Assembly: GCF_000002875.2 (NCBI RefSeq)
Contig: NC_009400.2
Location: forward strand, 279,621-343,620
Direction: 5' to 3'
Source of the DNA: Leishmania infantum JPCM5
Lineage: Eukaryota > Euglenozoa > Kinetoplastea > Trypanosomatida > Trypanosomatidae
DNA: 64,000 nt
Both the position numbers and the translations under genes were made by a program. Below are positions 20,563 through 29,288 of this stretch, piece by piece. Positions within the stretch are counted from its first letter, which is position 1. Each line of letters begins with the position of its first letter. The notes below the pieces were generated by a model, which was not told where the DNA came from, made no database searches, and worked only from the letters and a program-made list of their open reading frames with translations.

Positions 20563-21936
20563 TCATAGATCACCGTCCTCAGCCACATCTGGAGATGAAT
20601 GCTGCGGCGGTGGTTGCGGACGATCGTATGCATTATCGCTATTCACGTTGCCACCACTACCACGCCCGCCGTCAGTCAGCAACCCCCAGTCGGCCAGCTG
20701 CTCGTGAACGGCAGTCATGAGCGACATCGGCGAAGTCCCCGGTGGCACATCCTGGCCCAGCTCCCAGATCATTATCCCAGACAAGTTTGCAGCGCGTGTC
20801 AGTTGCATCTTGCGCTTCACATCGTCGTAGCCGGTGAAACTGTACCCGCCATACTCGCTCAATGCCCGCAGCTCCGCTCCTCCCTCGACCCATGTTGGGT
20901 GGCTCTTGCTAGCCCATTCTTGGATGAAGAGCCAGAGGCGGTCGTACGCCTCAGGCTGCAGTCGCCTGTCCTCTCGATGACGGCCGTAGAAGGGGATACC
21001 AAGAGTGAGCTTGCGGCGGTGGTCCTGCTCGGTGCGCGGCCGCCGGTGCATCTGCCCAAGGCGCCTGTTGTATGCAGCCTCGTTAAAGAACCCGATTGTC
21101 TCCTCGCTGAGCACCGAGGCAGCGTACTCGACCGAGCTGTGTGGTCCGGTCCCGACAACGTGGTCGTACGCCATCAAGTGTACATAGTCGAGCGAGTGAA
21201 GCACACGAGCGGACTGCAGTACGGCTGCCATAGATGGGTGGGGATGGAGGGCCATGGACAAGGCAGCGCCCCGCACTCGGGTGCGGTGGCGCCGCTCACC
21301 AATCGGTCCAGCTGCGTGTTCGCCGCCTGCAGCAGCCGCATAGCCCAGGGAAGACCGGAGCTCCATCAGGAAGCGGCCAAAGTTCAGCCACTCCGTCATT
21401 GTTTGCGGGTACTCCCAGTTGAAGTCTATGCCGTCGAGTTTTCGCGCCAGCAGCACCGCGTTCACCTCCTCTATGAACGCTTGTCGCTGCACCGTGTCCC
21501 CGACGAGGTCCGCAAACCCGGCGCTGCGGCCACCACCGCCGATGCAGAGCATCAGTTTCACACCGTGCAGGTCTGCCAGCCGGCGGATGCGGGCCCACTC
21601 GTCGCCCGATGGCAGTCGGTCATCTACGTGGATGAGACGCAACGTTGCGGGGTCCACCTCGGCACTGAAAAAGATAAGATGCGTTAACCCTGCTTTGAAG
21701 AAGGCCTCGTAGTTGAACGTGCCCTGACGGTACTCGGGCAAGTACCCGAAGACAGTAAAGAGCGGGGAAGGAGAAGCCACTGTTATCGGGGTGTTGTGCC
21801 TGCTGCTGATGGCGGTATCGCGCGCAGCTGCAGGAGCAGCAGCGGCTATAGTCGAGCTCAGTAGAGCGCTCAGGCAGCTGGAGTGCAGCACTGCTACAAG
21901 ACACGCCAGCTGCAGAAGTGCGCTCCTCTGCACCAT
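20563..21936 (-). CDS. CHT1: Secreted family-18 chitinase
   Basis: 457-aa glycosyl hydrolase family 18 endochitinase, matching the length I recall for Leishmania chitinase. In Leishmania the enzyme is secreted and is thought to act on chitin in the sand-fly gut and stomodeal valve. I chose the ATG at 21936: it opens a hydrophobic signal-peptide-like segment (LLQLACLVAVLHSSCLSALL), whereas the longer frame opens on GTG and adds Arg/Ser-rich non-coding-like sequence. Family marks are VFGYLPEYRQG, the MLCIGGGG strand, the catalytic loop DGIDFNWEYP with the acid/base Glu present, MAYDH, LGIPFYGRH, and a C-terminal GIMIWELGQD. The third Asp of the DxxDxDxE signature is Asn here. A 42-codon upstream ORF overlaps the start. 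Catalytic function is expected because Glu is kept. Confidence 0.93.
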   Translation of the reverse strand: MVQRSALLQLACLVAVLHSSCLSALLSSTIAAAAPAAARDTAISSRHNTPITVASPSPLFTVFGYLPEYRQGTFNYEAFFKAGLTHLIFFSAEVDPATLRLIHVDDRLPSGDEWARIRRLADLHGVKLMLCIGGGGRSAGFADLVGDTVQRQAFIEEVNAVLLARKLDGIDFNWEYPQTMTEWLNFGRFLMELRSSLGYAAAAGGEHAAGPIGERRHRTRVRGAALSMALHPHPSMAAVLQSARVLHSLDYVHLMAYDHVVGTGPHSSVEYAASVLSEETIGFFNEAAYNRRLGQMHRRPRTEQDHRRKLTLGIPFYGRHREDRRLQPEAYDRLWLFIQEWASKSHPTWVEGGAELRALSEYGGYSFTGYDDVKRKMQLTRAANLSGIMIWELGQDVPPGTSPMSLMTAVHEQLADWGLLTDGGRGSGGNVNSDNAYDRPQPPPQHSSPDVAEDGDL

Positions 21937-22019
21937 CGGCTTGAGAGGCACCGCAGACGGGCGGCGCTGACGCAAATCCGTGAGGGAAGAAGACGGCGAA
22001 GGACGGCAGACGAGTGCAT
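21894..22019 (-). other. Upstream ORF (41-42 codons) overlapping the chitinase start
   Basis: An ATG at 22019 opens a frame that runs past the chitinase ATG (21936) in another frame and stops with TAG at 21894. It would be included in mRNA spliced at 22069-22070 but excluded if the acceptor at 21967-21968 is used. The peptide (begins MHSSAVLRRLL) is basic and shows no recognised domain. If translated, it would compete with chitinase initiation. Confidence 0.4.
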
Positions 22020-22068
22020 AAGTGCGCGTGGGTGGTGATGCGGTGGCGTGCGTGCGCGTCTGTAATCT

Positions 22069-22070
22069 CT
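22069..22070 (-). promoter_or_regulatory. Predicted SL acceptor for chitinase
   Basis: First AG after a 99-nt AG-free pyrimidine-rich zone (22071-22169). It gives a 132-nt 5' UTR. A second candidate AG lies at 21967-21968 after another pyrimidine-rich stretch and would give a 30-nt leader without the upstream ATG. Confidence 0.55.
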
Positions 22071-23053
22071 TGGAACGAGGAGATGGCCGTGCAACAACAA
22101 TAAAACGAAGAGGAGGTAAGTGGCACACAGAAAGAGAAGGAGATGCAAAGGGGCGTGGAGGCGTTGGTCCTCTCCGGAGTGCGCAGAGACATCGAAACTA
22201 GAGGGGGCGGCCAGCTCCTCATCATTCAAGGCGAGAACCTGCGGGCGAAGGACCAGAAAGAAAGCGCGCACGCGTAGCCGCCCACCCACATGAGCTAAAG
22301 CGGGGGGACGCGACGACTCGGACGGTGAGGCTTTGCGTTCGCGCGCGCGCATACCTTTATGCGTGCGTATCTGTGGTACGTCTGTCTTGTCACTCTCTTC
22401 TCGTGTGGTGCACGACGCGTCGATGATTACGTAATCATTGCTAGCGCTCCAGCATGCGCAACTGCAGTGGCTGCTAGCAACGGCTGTGAGTGAGTCGTGA
22501 TCAGCAATACGTCTCGCACAGCCCAAAGGGTGAGCGAGAGAGAGCGCGCGAAGAAGAGACTGACCCTTAACTTCACCGCGTCCGGCAGCCGTCGGCGCCG
22601 CAACAATAATCTCCACCACCATCAGCAACGTCGGTGCCACCGCAACAAGAGTGTAAGCGACAAGACCCCCAAACCACCGGCACCACCACCCCCAACCCAT
22701 CGCCCCGCAGGCACGCATGGAGAGGAAGCAAGGCCCAAGAGCAACTGCCCATGTGCGTACCAAGTCTCTGTGTGCCACCCCTCCTGCAGAGCCGGCAGCA
22801 TCACTCGGCACTTTCAGAAACGATAAAAAACTGAAGAGCGGCAAAGAGCCACATCCACGAGCTGAGAGTGGCGTATGCCTCTTCACCAGAAGGTTGTTCA
22901 CTTCTTGAGCAGCATCCCCCTCTTTCTCCGCATCCCTCCTGTCTTGCGCCTCGGCTTCCCACCACTTCTCGAAGCGAGGAGAATGCATTCCTGGGTCGCT
23001 GCCGAGAATCGTCCTCTGTCCCGTCCCCCTCGCAGAGTCCTCGCACATTTGCG
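22071..23053. other. Intergenic region between the AEC transporter and chitinase
   Basis: Transporter 3' UTR and spacer. No convincing gene was seen. A long minus-strand frame crossing this region has no start or composition support; its 5' portion overlaps the transporter coding region out of frame. Confidence 0.55.
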
Positions 23054-25306
23054 CTACAACGACATCACGTAGCTCAACCCGATGGAGGCCCACATCACCA
23101 TGGACAAGATGCAGAGAATGTACTGGAAGAAGAGCATCTTTGCCCACTGGTACGTCATAAACTTGTATGCGTTGAACAGCAGCGTGCTGTTGATCGCGGT
23201 CGGCGCCGCCAGCTCCACCATGAGCACCATGATGAGCGTCTTGTCCAGCGAGCCCCGACCACCGAAGAGAAACGGCATTTTGTCGATGAGAAAGATGAGG
23301 AGGAAGAAGCTGAGCGTCGGGGAGATGAGCATGCGGAAGATGATGATGCCCCACACAAATGTAGGCCGGATGCCTTTGAGAGACAGGGTGCGCTGCACGC
23401 CGTCAATGAAAGTGCCCTTCTTGGCGCCGTCGCCCTCCTCGTCGGTGCCCTCGTTCATCGGCGCCGCGGAGGCAGCACTGGCGCCGCCGGGCATCATCGA
23501 CGCAGGCAGACGCCCACGCTGCATCAACGTTTGAAGCGAGAAGGACTCGTGCGAGTCGAACACCATGTCGGTGTGCTGTGCATCATACCACCTGGCGTAC
23601 GCCAAATCCTCGCCAAGCAGCTGCCACTCCTCGGGGAGCAGTGGGTATTCCGTGTTTTGCTCAGCGTTTCGGAGGCGCACCTCCGCCGGCCCAGCCGCGT
23701 TGGCCGAGGAAGAGCCGGCAAGGTTTGCGCCGAGCAGCAGCAGCGACGACGGGATTGAGCCCTCGCCGATCAGCCTGATGGCGTCCATCACCATCGACAG
23801 CGGCCAATGCTCAAACAGCCTGCGCACGGGCGGAACGATGCCGATGAAGATGCCCAGCACTACGGAGAGAAAGGGCGGGCTTGTCATGAGCTTCTTAACG
23901 AGCACCCAGGAGGCGCGCCCGAGCTGCTGCACCTTCTCTGACGCGGACTTCTTCCTGATGGCCTTCACCTCGCTCTCGTACTTGAAGCGGACGAAGCCGG
24001 TGGCGGCCCAGTCGTACGGCAACTGCACCGCTGTCGCCATCGCGAATGCGCGCTCGCCAGCCGCGGTGGGGCTCCTGGTAGCGGGTGTGCCAAGTATCTT
24101 GAACGTCACCTCAGCGGCACCACGCTTGCCACTGGTGCGGGCGAAGCTTCTCGTCGTCTGCGTGAAGGAGTTCTGGAGTGACGTGATCAGGTCAAAGGAG
24201 TACGTTGCGGAGTGCGCGTGGCGGTCTGCGCGGCTACTGAAAGCATCCGTGTTGGCGACGCAGCCAGCCTCCAGCGGACTTGTGCTGTCGCTGCAGCTAG
24301 TGCTGCTAGACGATGGATCCGAGGCGGCGAGGTAGAGCTGGGTGAAGCGGTTCACCTGACACTCCAGACGGCTGGCCTGCCCCGCCTCGCTGTCACAGCC
24401 ATCGACCTCGACGTCCTCCACGAGGTCCTCATGGCTCTCCAGCACTTGGTTGACGGGCAGAGAGAGAGTCTGCGTCGTGGCATCGCATCGAGCCATCATC
24501 CGCTTGTGCTTGAGCATAATTTCGCGAATCAGCCGCTGCTTCTTGACCGCCTTCTGCCCCGCCTCGACAAAGGCCGGGCACGCAGACCAGAGGTAAAGCA
24601 TGTAGCTGATGCTGAACACAAAAATATAGGCAGCGCTGTGCGCCATGTCGATGAACGAGATGGAGCTCGCGACATTCGACATGAGCGACAGAGGCAGCGT
24701 GACACCGTTCTGCGTAGAGCAGCCGACCCACGCGGCGTACCTGTACCCGGCACAGTCCTCCTGCCGCTCGTCCGGCGCCTCCAACGCATTTACAATCTCG
24801 CTCCCAGTGACGCCGACCTCCCGAAAGTGTTCGCTCAGCACCACGACGACGTACGGGACGCTCTTCTTTTTCTTTTTCTTCTTGGTACCAGGCTCCTTAG
24901 TAGTGGGCGATGACGACGGCGAGCAGTGGGCTTCGGCGCCTTCGTCCGTCACATGATCGTAGAGGAGGTCGAGCCTCACGTCCTTGCGCAGCTCCTCGGG
25001 AATACCCGAGTACTTGGGGTCCGGCCGGAAGAACAGCACGTCGAGAACAACGCCCCACAAGAGGCCAGACGCGATCGAGATCAACGAAAACAAAATGAGA
25101 ATGCTGCACCGAAAAAGTACTTCGAGGTCGATCGATTTGGCCGTGTTCGACAGGGTGAGGGATGTGAGGAGGAGCGCGGAGATCAGGAAGGAAAAGTTGT
25201 GCAGCGTTATCGTGCTGCTCGGTATCAAGTTTGTCGTGAACACACCGACGAGCACCGCCACGATCACCTTGCTGACGGCAATAAAGGTCACGCCTAAAAT
25301 GTCCAT
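23054..25306 (-). CDS. Auxin-efflux-carrier (AEC/PIN) family membrane transporter
   Basis: 750-aa polytopic membrane protein of the auxin efflux carrier family, whose members export small organic solutes; substrate and membrane are unknown here. The ATG at 25306 is the first after a strong SL acceptor; the upstream extension (Arg/Ser/His-rich, with a TA-repeat-encoded IYIYI) is leader sequence. Several hydrophobic segments occupy residues 1-115 (MDILGVTFIAVSKVIVAVLV...). A charged loop with a poly-Lys run follows near 143. The family crossing motif, around TQNGVTLPLSL, is near 201. A long cytosolic loop at about 265-450 carries Ser-rich and Cys-containing stretches. Hydrophobic segments resume to the end and include VELAAPTAIN. 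At 750 aa it is longer than bacterial relatives, through the central loop. Family assignment is good; substrate is not inferable. Confidence 0.82.
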   Translation of the reverse strand: MDILGVTFIAVSKVIVAVLVGVFTTNLIPSSTITLHNFSFLISALLLTSLTLSNTAKSIDLEVLFRCSILILFSLISIASGLLWGVVLDVLFFRPDPKYSGIPEELRKDVRLDLLYDHVTDEGAEAHCSPSSSPTTKEPGTKKKKKKKSVPYVVVVLSEHFREVGVTGSEIVNALEAPDERQEDCAGYRYAAWVGCSTQNGVTLPLSLMSNVASSISFIDMAHSAAYIFVFSISYMLYLWSACPAFVEAGQKAVKKQRLIREIMLKHKRMMARCDATTQTLSLPVNQVLESHEDLVEDVEVDGCDSEAGQASRLECQVNRFTQLYLAASDPSSSSTSCSDSTSPLEAGCVANTDAFSSRADRHAHSATYSFDLITSLQNSFTQTTRSFARTSGKRGAAEVTFKILGTPATRSPTAAGERAFAMATAVQLPYDWAATGFVRFKYESEVKAIRKKSASEKVQQLGRASWVLVKKLMTSPPFLSVVLGIFIGIVPPVRRLFEHWPLSMVMDAIRLIGEGSIPSSLLLLGANLAGSSSANAAGPAEVRLRNAEQNTEYPLLPEEWQLLGEDLAYARWYDAQHTDMVFDSHESFSLQTLMQRGRLPASMMPGGASAASAAPMNEGTDEEGDGAKKGTFIDGVQRTLSLKGIRPTFVWGIIIFRMLISPTLSFFLLIFLIDKMPFLFGGRGSLDKTLIMVLMVELAAPTAINSTLLFNAYKFMTYQWAKMLFFQYILCILSMVMWASIGLSYVMSL

Positions 25307-25321
25307 CTTTGCGGCGCCCGA

Positions 25322-25323
25322 CT
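25322..25323 (-). promoter_or_regulatory. Predicted SL acceptor for the AEC transporter
   Basis: A C-rich tract at 25331-25385 on the minus strand is followed by the first AG at 25322-25323. The 83 nt upstream of it are AG-free. The leader would be only 15 nt. The plus strand of this tract carries at least four G-runs and could form a G-quadruplex. Confidence 0.7.
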
Positions 25324-26677
25324 TTCGTTGGCGGGGGAGAGAAGGGGGGTGGCGGGGAGGGGGGGTCAACAAGGAAAAGTATGAAAGCAAATAATTTGTG
25401 TGTATTCTCTGCAGTGCACACGTGTCTGTACGTATATATATATATATGTGGGTGGGTGGGTGTGCGCCTCCGTGCAAGCGAGAGAACAGCTCGCTCTCCC
25501 TTTTGGGGCCTTCCGCTCGTCCACTGCCTCGGCCCCGTTCTTTTTTGTCCTTCGGGCTGCCCGATGGGGAAGGAGGGGTGGTGAGCCGGAGGTGGTGCGC
25601 CAAAATGCGCCAACGCAGGCAAATAGTCGGGCGCACGTGTCCGCGTAGCCGAATCCGCTCGTGAGCCGCTGAGTAGACGCCTTCCTATATGCACAGGAGG
25701 GGTGTGAGAAAGCAGGGTAGGTCGCTCGCAGCGCGAAGGGCGCGTTACCCTGTTCGATAGAAACGCGTCACGGCAATCGCCAAGCAAAGAAGAAAATGCC
25801 CCACGGCTACAGGCGGGTGTGATGGGAGTGAGTGCGATGGCCTCCCACGCGTGGGCCGAGGCATTCAGAGTGCGACTGCTGCCGCCCGCAACAGAGATCC
25901 GATGTGCGCACCAGCGCACGCTGCTACGCCGGGATGATACGCGGTAAAGCAACAATATAGAAGAGAGGGAGAGGTGTGCCGCTGCGAAGAGGAGGGGGAA
26001 GGGGGAGGGGGGGAGGCAACGCCGTGGCGACACCATCCAGCAGTGTAAAAACAAGAGACGGGGAGGACAGAGGAAGTATGCAATATAGCAGACAGCCTCA
26101 TTTAGCGGTGCAGCGATATCCAGTAGCACAGCAAGGGAAGGCAGTACGGGGGAGGGGTTGGGGAGGGGGGGTCATACGGATGGTTGCACGCTGCCGCATG
26201 ACCTCAGCAATTACCACCCGACTCATCTCTCCCCGCCCTTCAAGCTCACCGTCAAATCCAAATCTCCACTCGGAATCGCTCCCTGCCGCTCTCGTGGTAT
26301 CTCTTTCTCTCTGAGGCACACACATACACCTATGCACACGTGCATGTGCGCACGCAGCTCTTCCAACATGAATAACAAAAGAGGAAGCGCACAGACACGT
26401 TCTCCTCCTAGAAGCGACACCAAAGGAGTAAGACATAGAGTCGATAGAGCGCGAATGAGAACCTGGCAGACACGCAGAGAGGGAGGAGACACCGAGCAGA
26501 AATGGCTGCACTGCAGCCGGAATCGAAAAAGGCGGATGTTGGTGGAAAAGGCTCCGTCTGCGTAGGAGATGCAGAATGGATACGCACCTTACTCATCTCC
26601 TACTCCACCAACCCCACTCCCGCACTGAGGCACGTGCACACACACACACACACACACATATGCGCCTCGGCACCTCC
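25324..26677. other. Intergenic region between the SpeE-like gene and the AEC transporter
   Basis: Spacer and 3' UTR of the spermidine-synthase-like gene, with no gene supported. It contains a TA tract (25433-25447), G-rich plus-strand blocks at about 25985-26015 and 26148-26170, and a CA repeat at 26637-26658. Confidence 0.6.
26637..26658. repeat. (CA)11 microsatellite
   Basis: A perfect CA dinucleotide run of 22 bases in the 3' UTR, immediately after the stop codon of the SpeE-like gene. Such runs are common in trypanosomatid UTRs. Confidence 0.9.
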
Positions 26678-28483
26678 TCAGTGGTCATCAAGATCGCTGC
26701 GCTGACTTGCCGAGAGTGCTGTTCTGGTTATGCGGCGCAACCACGCTCCCCAGCCTTGGCTACGACTCTTGCGCAGCATCGCTTCCTGCACCTCCTGGTG
26801 CCTCGCCGCAAGGATCGCGGGGTGGCCGGCAGGCAGGTACGCCTCTATCCCGTACGTCTGCTCCGGGTTCAGCACGCTGAAGTTGGACGCGCTCACCTCA
26901 CGCGTGATGTCGAACTGCACGCGGTCTGCGCCGTAATGCCGAATGTGCTCCCGTAGCACATCCTGAAACTCCTCCACCTTGGCGACGCTGCCGATATTCG
27001 CCTTGCCACGCGTGGCGGTATCCTGGAATGTCATGAGGATCGTGCAGGGCGACGTCACGCAGTGCACCAGCACCACTGGCCGCCCTGCAAACGCCATGCG
27101 CCAGTTCTGCACCATGTTGAAGACAAACCCAGCATCCTTGTTCGGGAGAGTGACGGCGATACAACCGTTGTTGCTCATGATGCGGCGGATGTTACTGATG
27201 AACTCCAGGCGGCCGTATTGTGTGCTTAGCCGCCCCGCACCGTCCATCGCATCAATCAGCACCAACTCGTATGGCTTGACCTCGCTGTCGGTCGTGTTGC
27301 CGTAGGCTGTCATGACGGCCTGGCGTCGCACGTACTCGACAGGGTCGTCGACGTGCACCGTGAGGTTGCTCGACTCCTGAAAACCCAAAAACCGCTTGCA
27401 CAGCCGCACCAGTGTGCCATCCTTCTCCACCACATGCACGTTGAAATTCGGGTAGCACGTGCTTAGCCACCGTGGCATCTCGCCCGAGTGCATACCGAGT
27501 ACCAGCGTCTCGACGGGTACCTGCTTTACAAAAGAGAAGCGCCGCGGCAAGATCGTTTGGGTGGCGTCGCGCAGGATGTGCACAGGCCCGAGGGTTAGCA
27601 TGAGCTTGCGCGCGTACTCCCCCTCGAGGTGGCCGGCGTAGGGGACGCAGTTGTTCTGTGTCGTTACGCCTTTGCACTTGATCATGCCATGTATCACCTC
27701 CTCGCCTTGGCCAGGCATAAACTGGAGGTAGTCCGTAGCTGGCGTAACCTTCTCTACTTCCGCTGTGGTCGGTATAGATGCAGTGCCCGATGAGGCGGCG
27801 GACGCAGCCGAACAAGTCGCCGCCACCTCGCTGGAGCTCATCATCGACTTCTCGCTCGAGTCGCTGCTGCTACTCACCTGCTTCGACCCCTTCGGCCAGG
27901 ACCCTTGATACTCCGTCGAAGAGGCCGCAGCTGAGCTACCCTGTGCCGGGACGTAGTGCACGCTGCGGTAGTAGACGTCGTCGCGCAGCGTGGGGGAGAA
28001 CTCAGAGAGTTCGAGGCAGACAACGTCCACCTCGCCAGAGGGATTAGCCGCAGACGGCCGCTCGTGCAACTCGCTCGCCTCGCTGAAGAGCAGCTGCGGG
28101 CGGCGCATCGCCTCTTCCTGCCCTTTGTTCACCGACTGCGGCAGGAACAAGTTGCTCGCAACGTCCTCGACATCTGCTGCACGGCCGGCGGCAGCGGAAA
28201 CGCCGGCCTCGCCGGGGTTGGCAAGGCCCCAGAACACGTTGTGCGACGACTCGAACGGGACGCGCTGAACTAGGCGGCGCCGCGCCAGCTGCTCCTGGCG
28301 TGGCCGGACGTAGTGCTCCGTCACCTGCCATGCCAAGTACGAGAAGAATACGCCGGAGGCGAGCAGCACGTACGGGGAGGCAAAGCCCTTGTCCAGCTGC
28401 GCAAAGAAGAACCCGGAGACGCGGTTGACGTGCAGCCGCCGCGCGCGCTGCCCTACGAGAAACTGATTCGACGGCGGTGGCAT
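26678..28483 (-). CDS. Membrane-anchored spermidine-synthase-like class I methyltransferase
   Basis: 601-aa protein. I start it at the ATG at 28483 (MPPPSNQFLVGQ), 76 nt after the inferred SL acceptor; the upstream frame is His/Thr/Cys-rich repeat translation. A hydrophobic segment at about residues 34-54 (PYVLLASGVFFSYLAW) predicts one membrane anchor or a mitochondrial insertion signal. A low-complexity Ser/Ala-rich linker occupies about 180-230. The C-terminal half (about 290-540) has the SpeE/METTL13-type Rossmann core: motif I ETLVLGMHSGEMP, the acidic-loop strand VHVVEKDGTLVRLCKRFLGF, and ELVLIDAMDGAG. The glycine motif is degenerate (GMHSGE for GxGxG), and no polyamine-synthase signature was clear. 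A methyltransferase-fold protein is therefore a safer reading than an active spermidine synthase. Confidence 0.7.
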   Translation of the reverse strand: MPPPSNQFLVGQRARRLHVNRVSGFFFAQLDKGFASPYVLLASGVFFSYLAWQVTEHYVRPRQEQLARRRLVQRVPFESSHNVFWGLANPGEAGVSAAAGRAADVEDVASNLFLPQSVNKGQEEAMRRPQLLFSEASELHERPSAANPSGEVDVVCLELSEFSPTLRDDVYYRSVHYVPAQGSSAAASSTEYQGSWPKGSKQVSSSSDSSEKSMMSSSEVAATCSAASAASSGTASIPTTAEVEKVTPATDYLQFMPGQGEEVIHGMIKCKGVTTQNNCVPYAGHLEGEYARKLMLTLGPVHILRDATQTILPRRFSFVKQVPVETLVLGMHSGEMPRWLSTCYPNFNVHVVEKDGTLVRLCKRFLGFQESSNLTVHVDDPVEYVRRQAVMTAYGNTTDSEVKPYELVLIDAMDGAGRLSTQYGRLEFISNIRRIMSNNGCIAVTLPNKDAGFVFNMVQNWRMAFAGRPVVLVHCVTSPCTILMTFQDTATRGKANIGSVAKVEEFQDVLREHIRHYGADRVQFDITREVSASNFSVLNPEQTYGIEAYLPAGHPAILAARHQEVQEAMLRKSRSQGWGAWLRRITRTALSASQRSDLDDH

Positions 28484-28559
28484 GCGCAGTGGTTGGCACG
28501 TGTGTGGTTGCGTGTGTGTGTGTGTGCGCGCGCGTGTGCTGTGTGCACCGCCTTTCTCG

Positions 28560-28561
28560 CT
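28560..28561 (-). promoter_or_regulatory. Predicted SL acceptor for the SpeE-like gene
   Basis: CT-rich minus-strand tract at 28565-28620 ending in the first AG, with 79 nt AG-free upstream. The predicted leader is 76 nt. Confidence 0.65.
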
Positions 28562-29288
28562 GTCGTGGAAGGCAGGGCAGAGAGTGGGACGAGAGGGGGT
28601 GGTGCAAGGGAAGACATCGCAATAGAATGGATGAAGGGCGCTCGCGGCACGCCATCGAGGCATGCCTTCCGTAAAGGCACACACACACACACACACGCAG
28701 GCCCTCTCAGCGTTCACACCCGGTGCAGTGCCGAAAGTTCGCGGCGGGAGGGAGGGAGCGCAGCGGGGACACACTCAAGGCAAGAAAAGGCCTTCTCGAG
28801 CGAGAAAAGAGCCATGAGACGGCACTTCACTTTGTGTGCGTGGTTTAGGGGAGGGGGCGGGGCGGATTTTTTTTCTTCGCGCAGCCAACGGCAGTCTAGC
28901 AGAGCCGGCATGGAGGTAAGCGAGGCACCCCGCTTAAACAGACAAGGAGAGGTATTCCCTGATGTATGTGTGTGCATGTGTGTACGCATGTGTGATGTAT
29001 AGAAAAGATGGAGGTATGGCGCTCTCAGTGGAGCGCCTCAATGCGTGGCGATTTTGATAAAACGGCGGCCGTAGACGACAGCGCGAGCGAGGTCCGTGGA
29101 GAAGACACCGAGGGCAGCGTCGGCTTCATACACTGATGCGCGCGTCAGGTCACGCACACGGCATACACGTGGCCACCCTTCCCACACACGCTAGAGAGCG
29201 CTTAACTCTACTCAGGAGAACCGAGAGCTTGCACCAAGCAGCCCCACCGCTACCACCACCGCCACAGGCGCACACGTAGCCTCTCATC
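28562..29288. other. Intergenic region between the EF-hand protein and the SpeE-like gene
   Basis: 3' UTR and spacer with CA/GT repeats (about 28678-28697) and purine-rich plus-strand tracts. No gene is supported. Confidence 0.6.

Noticed and set aside
20599..21687. 362-aa plus-strand ORF opposite chitinase
   Set aside because: Antisense shadow of a real gene; wrong strand for this polycistronic unit and no family pattern.
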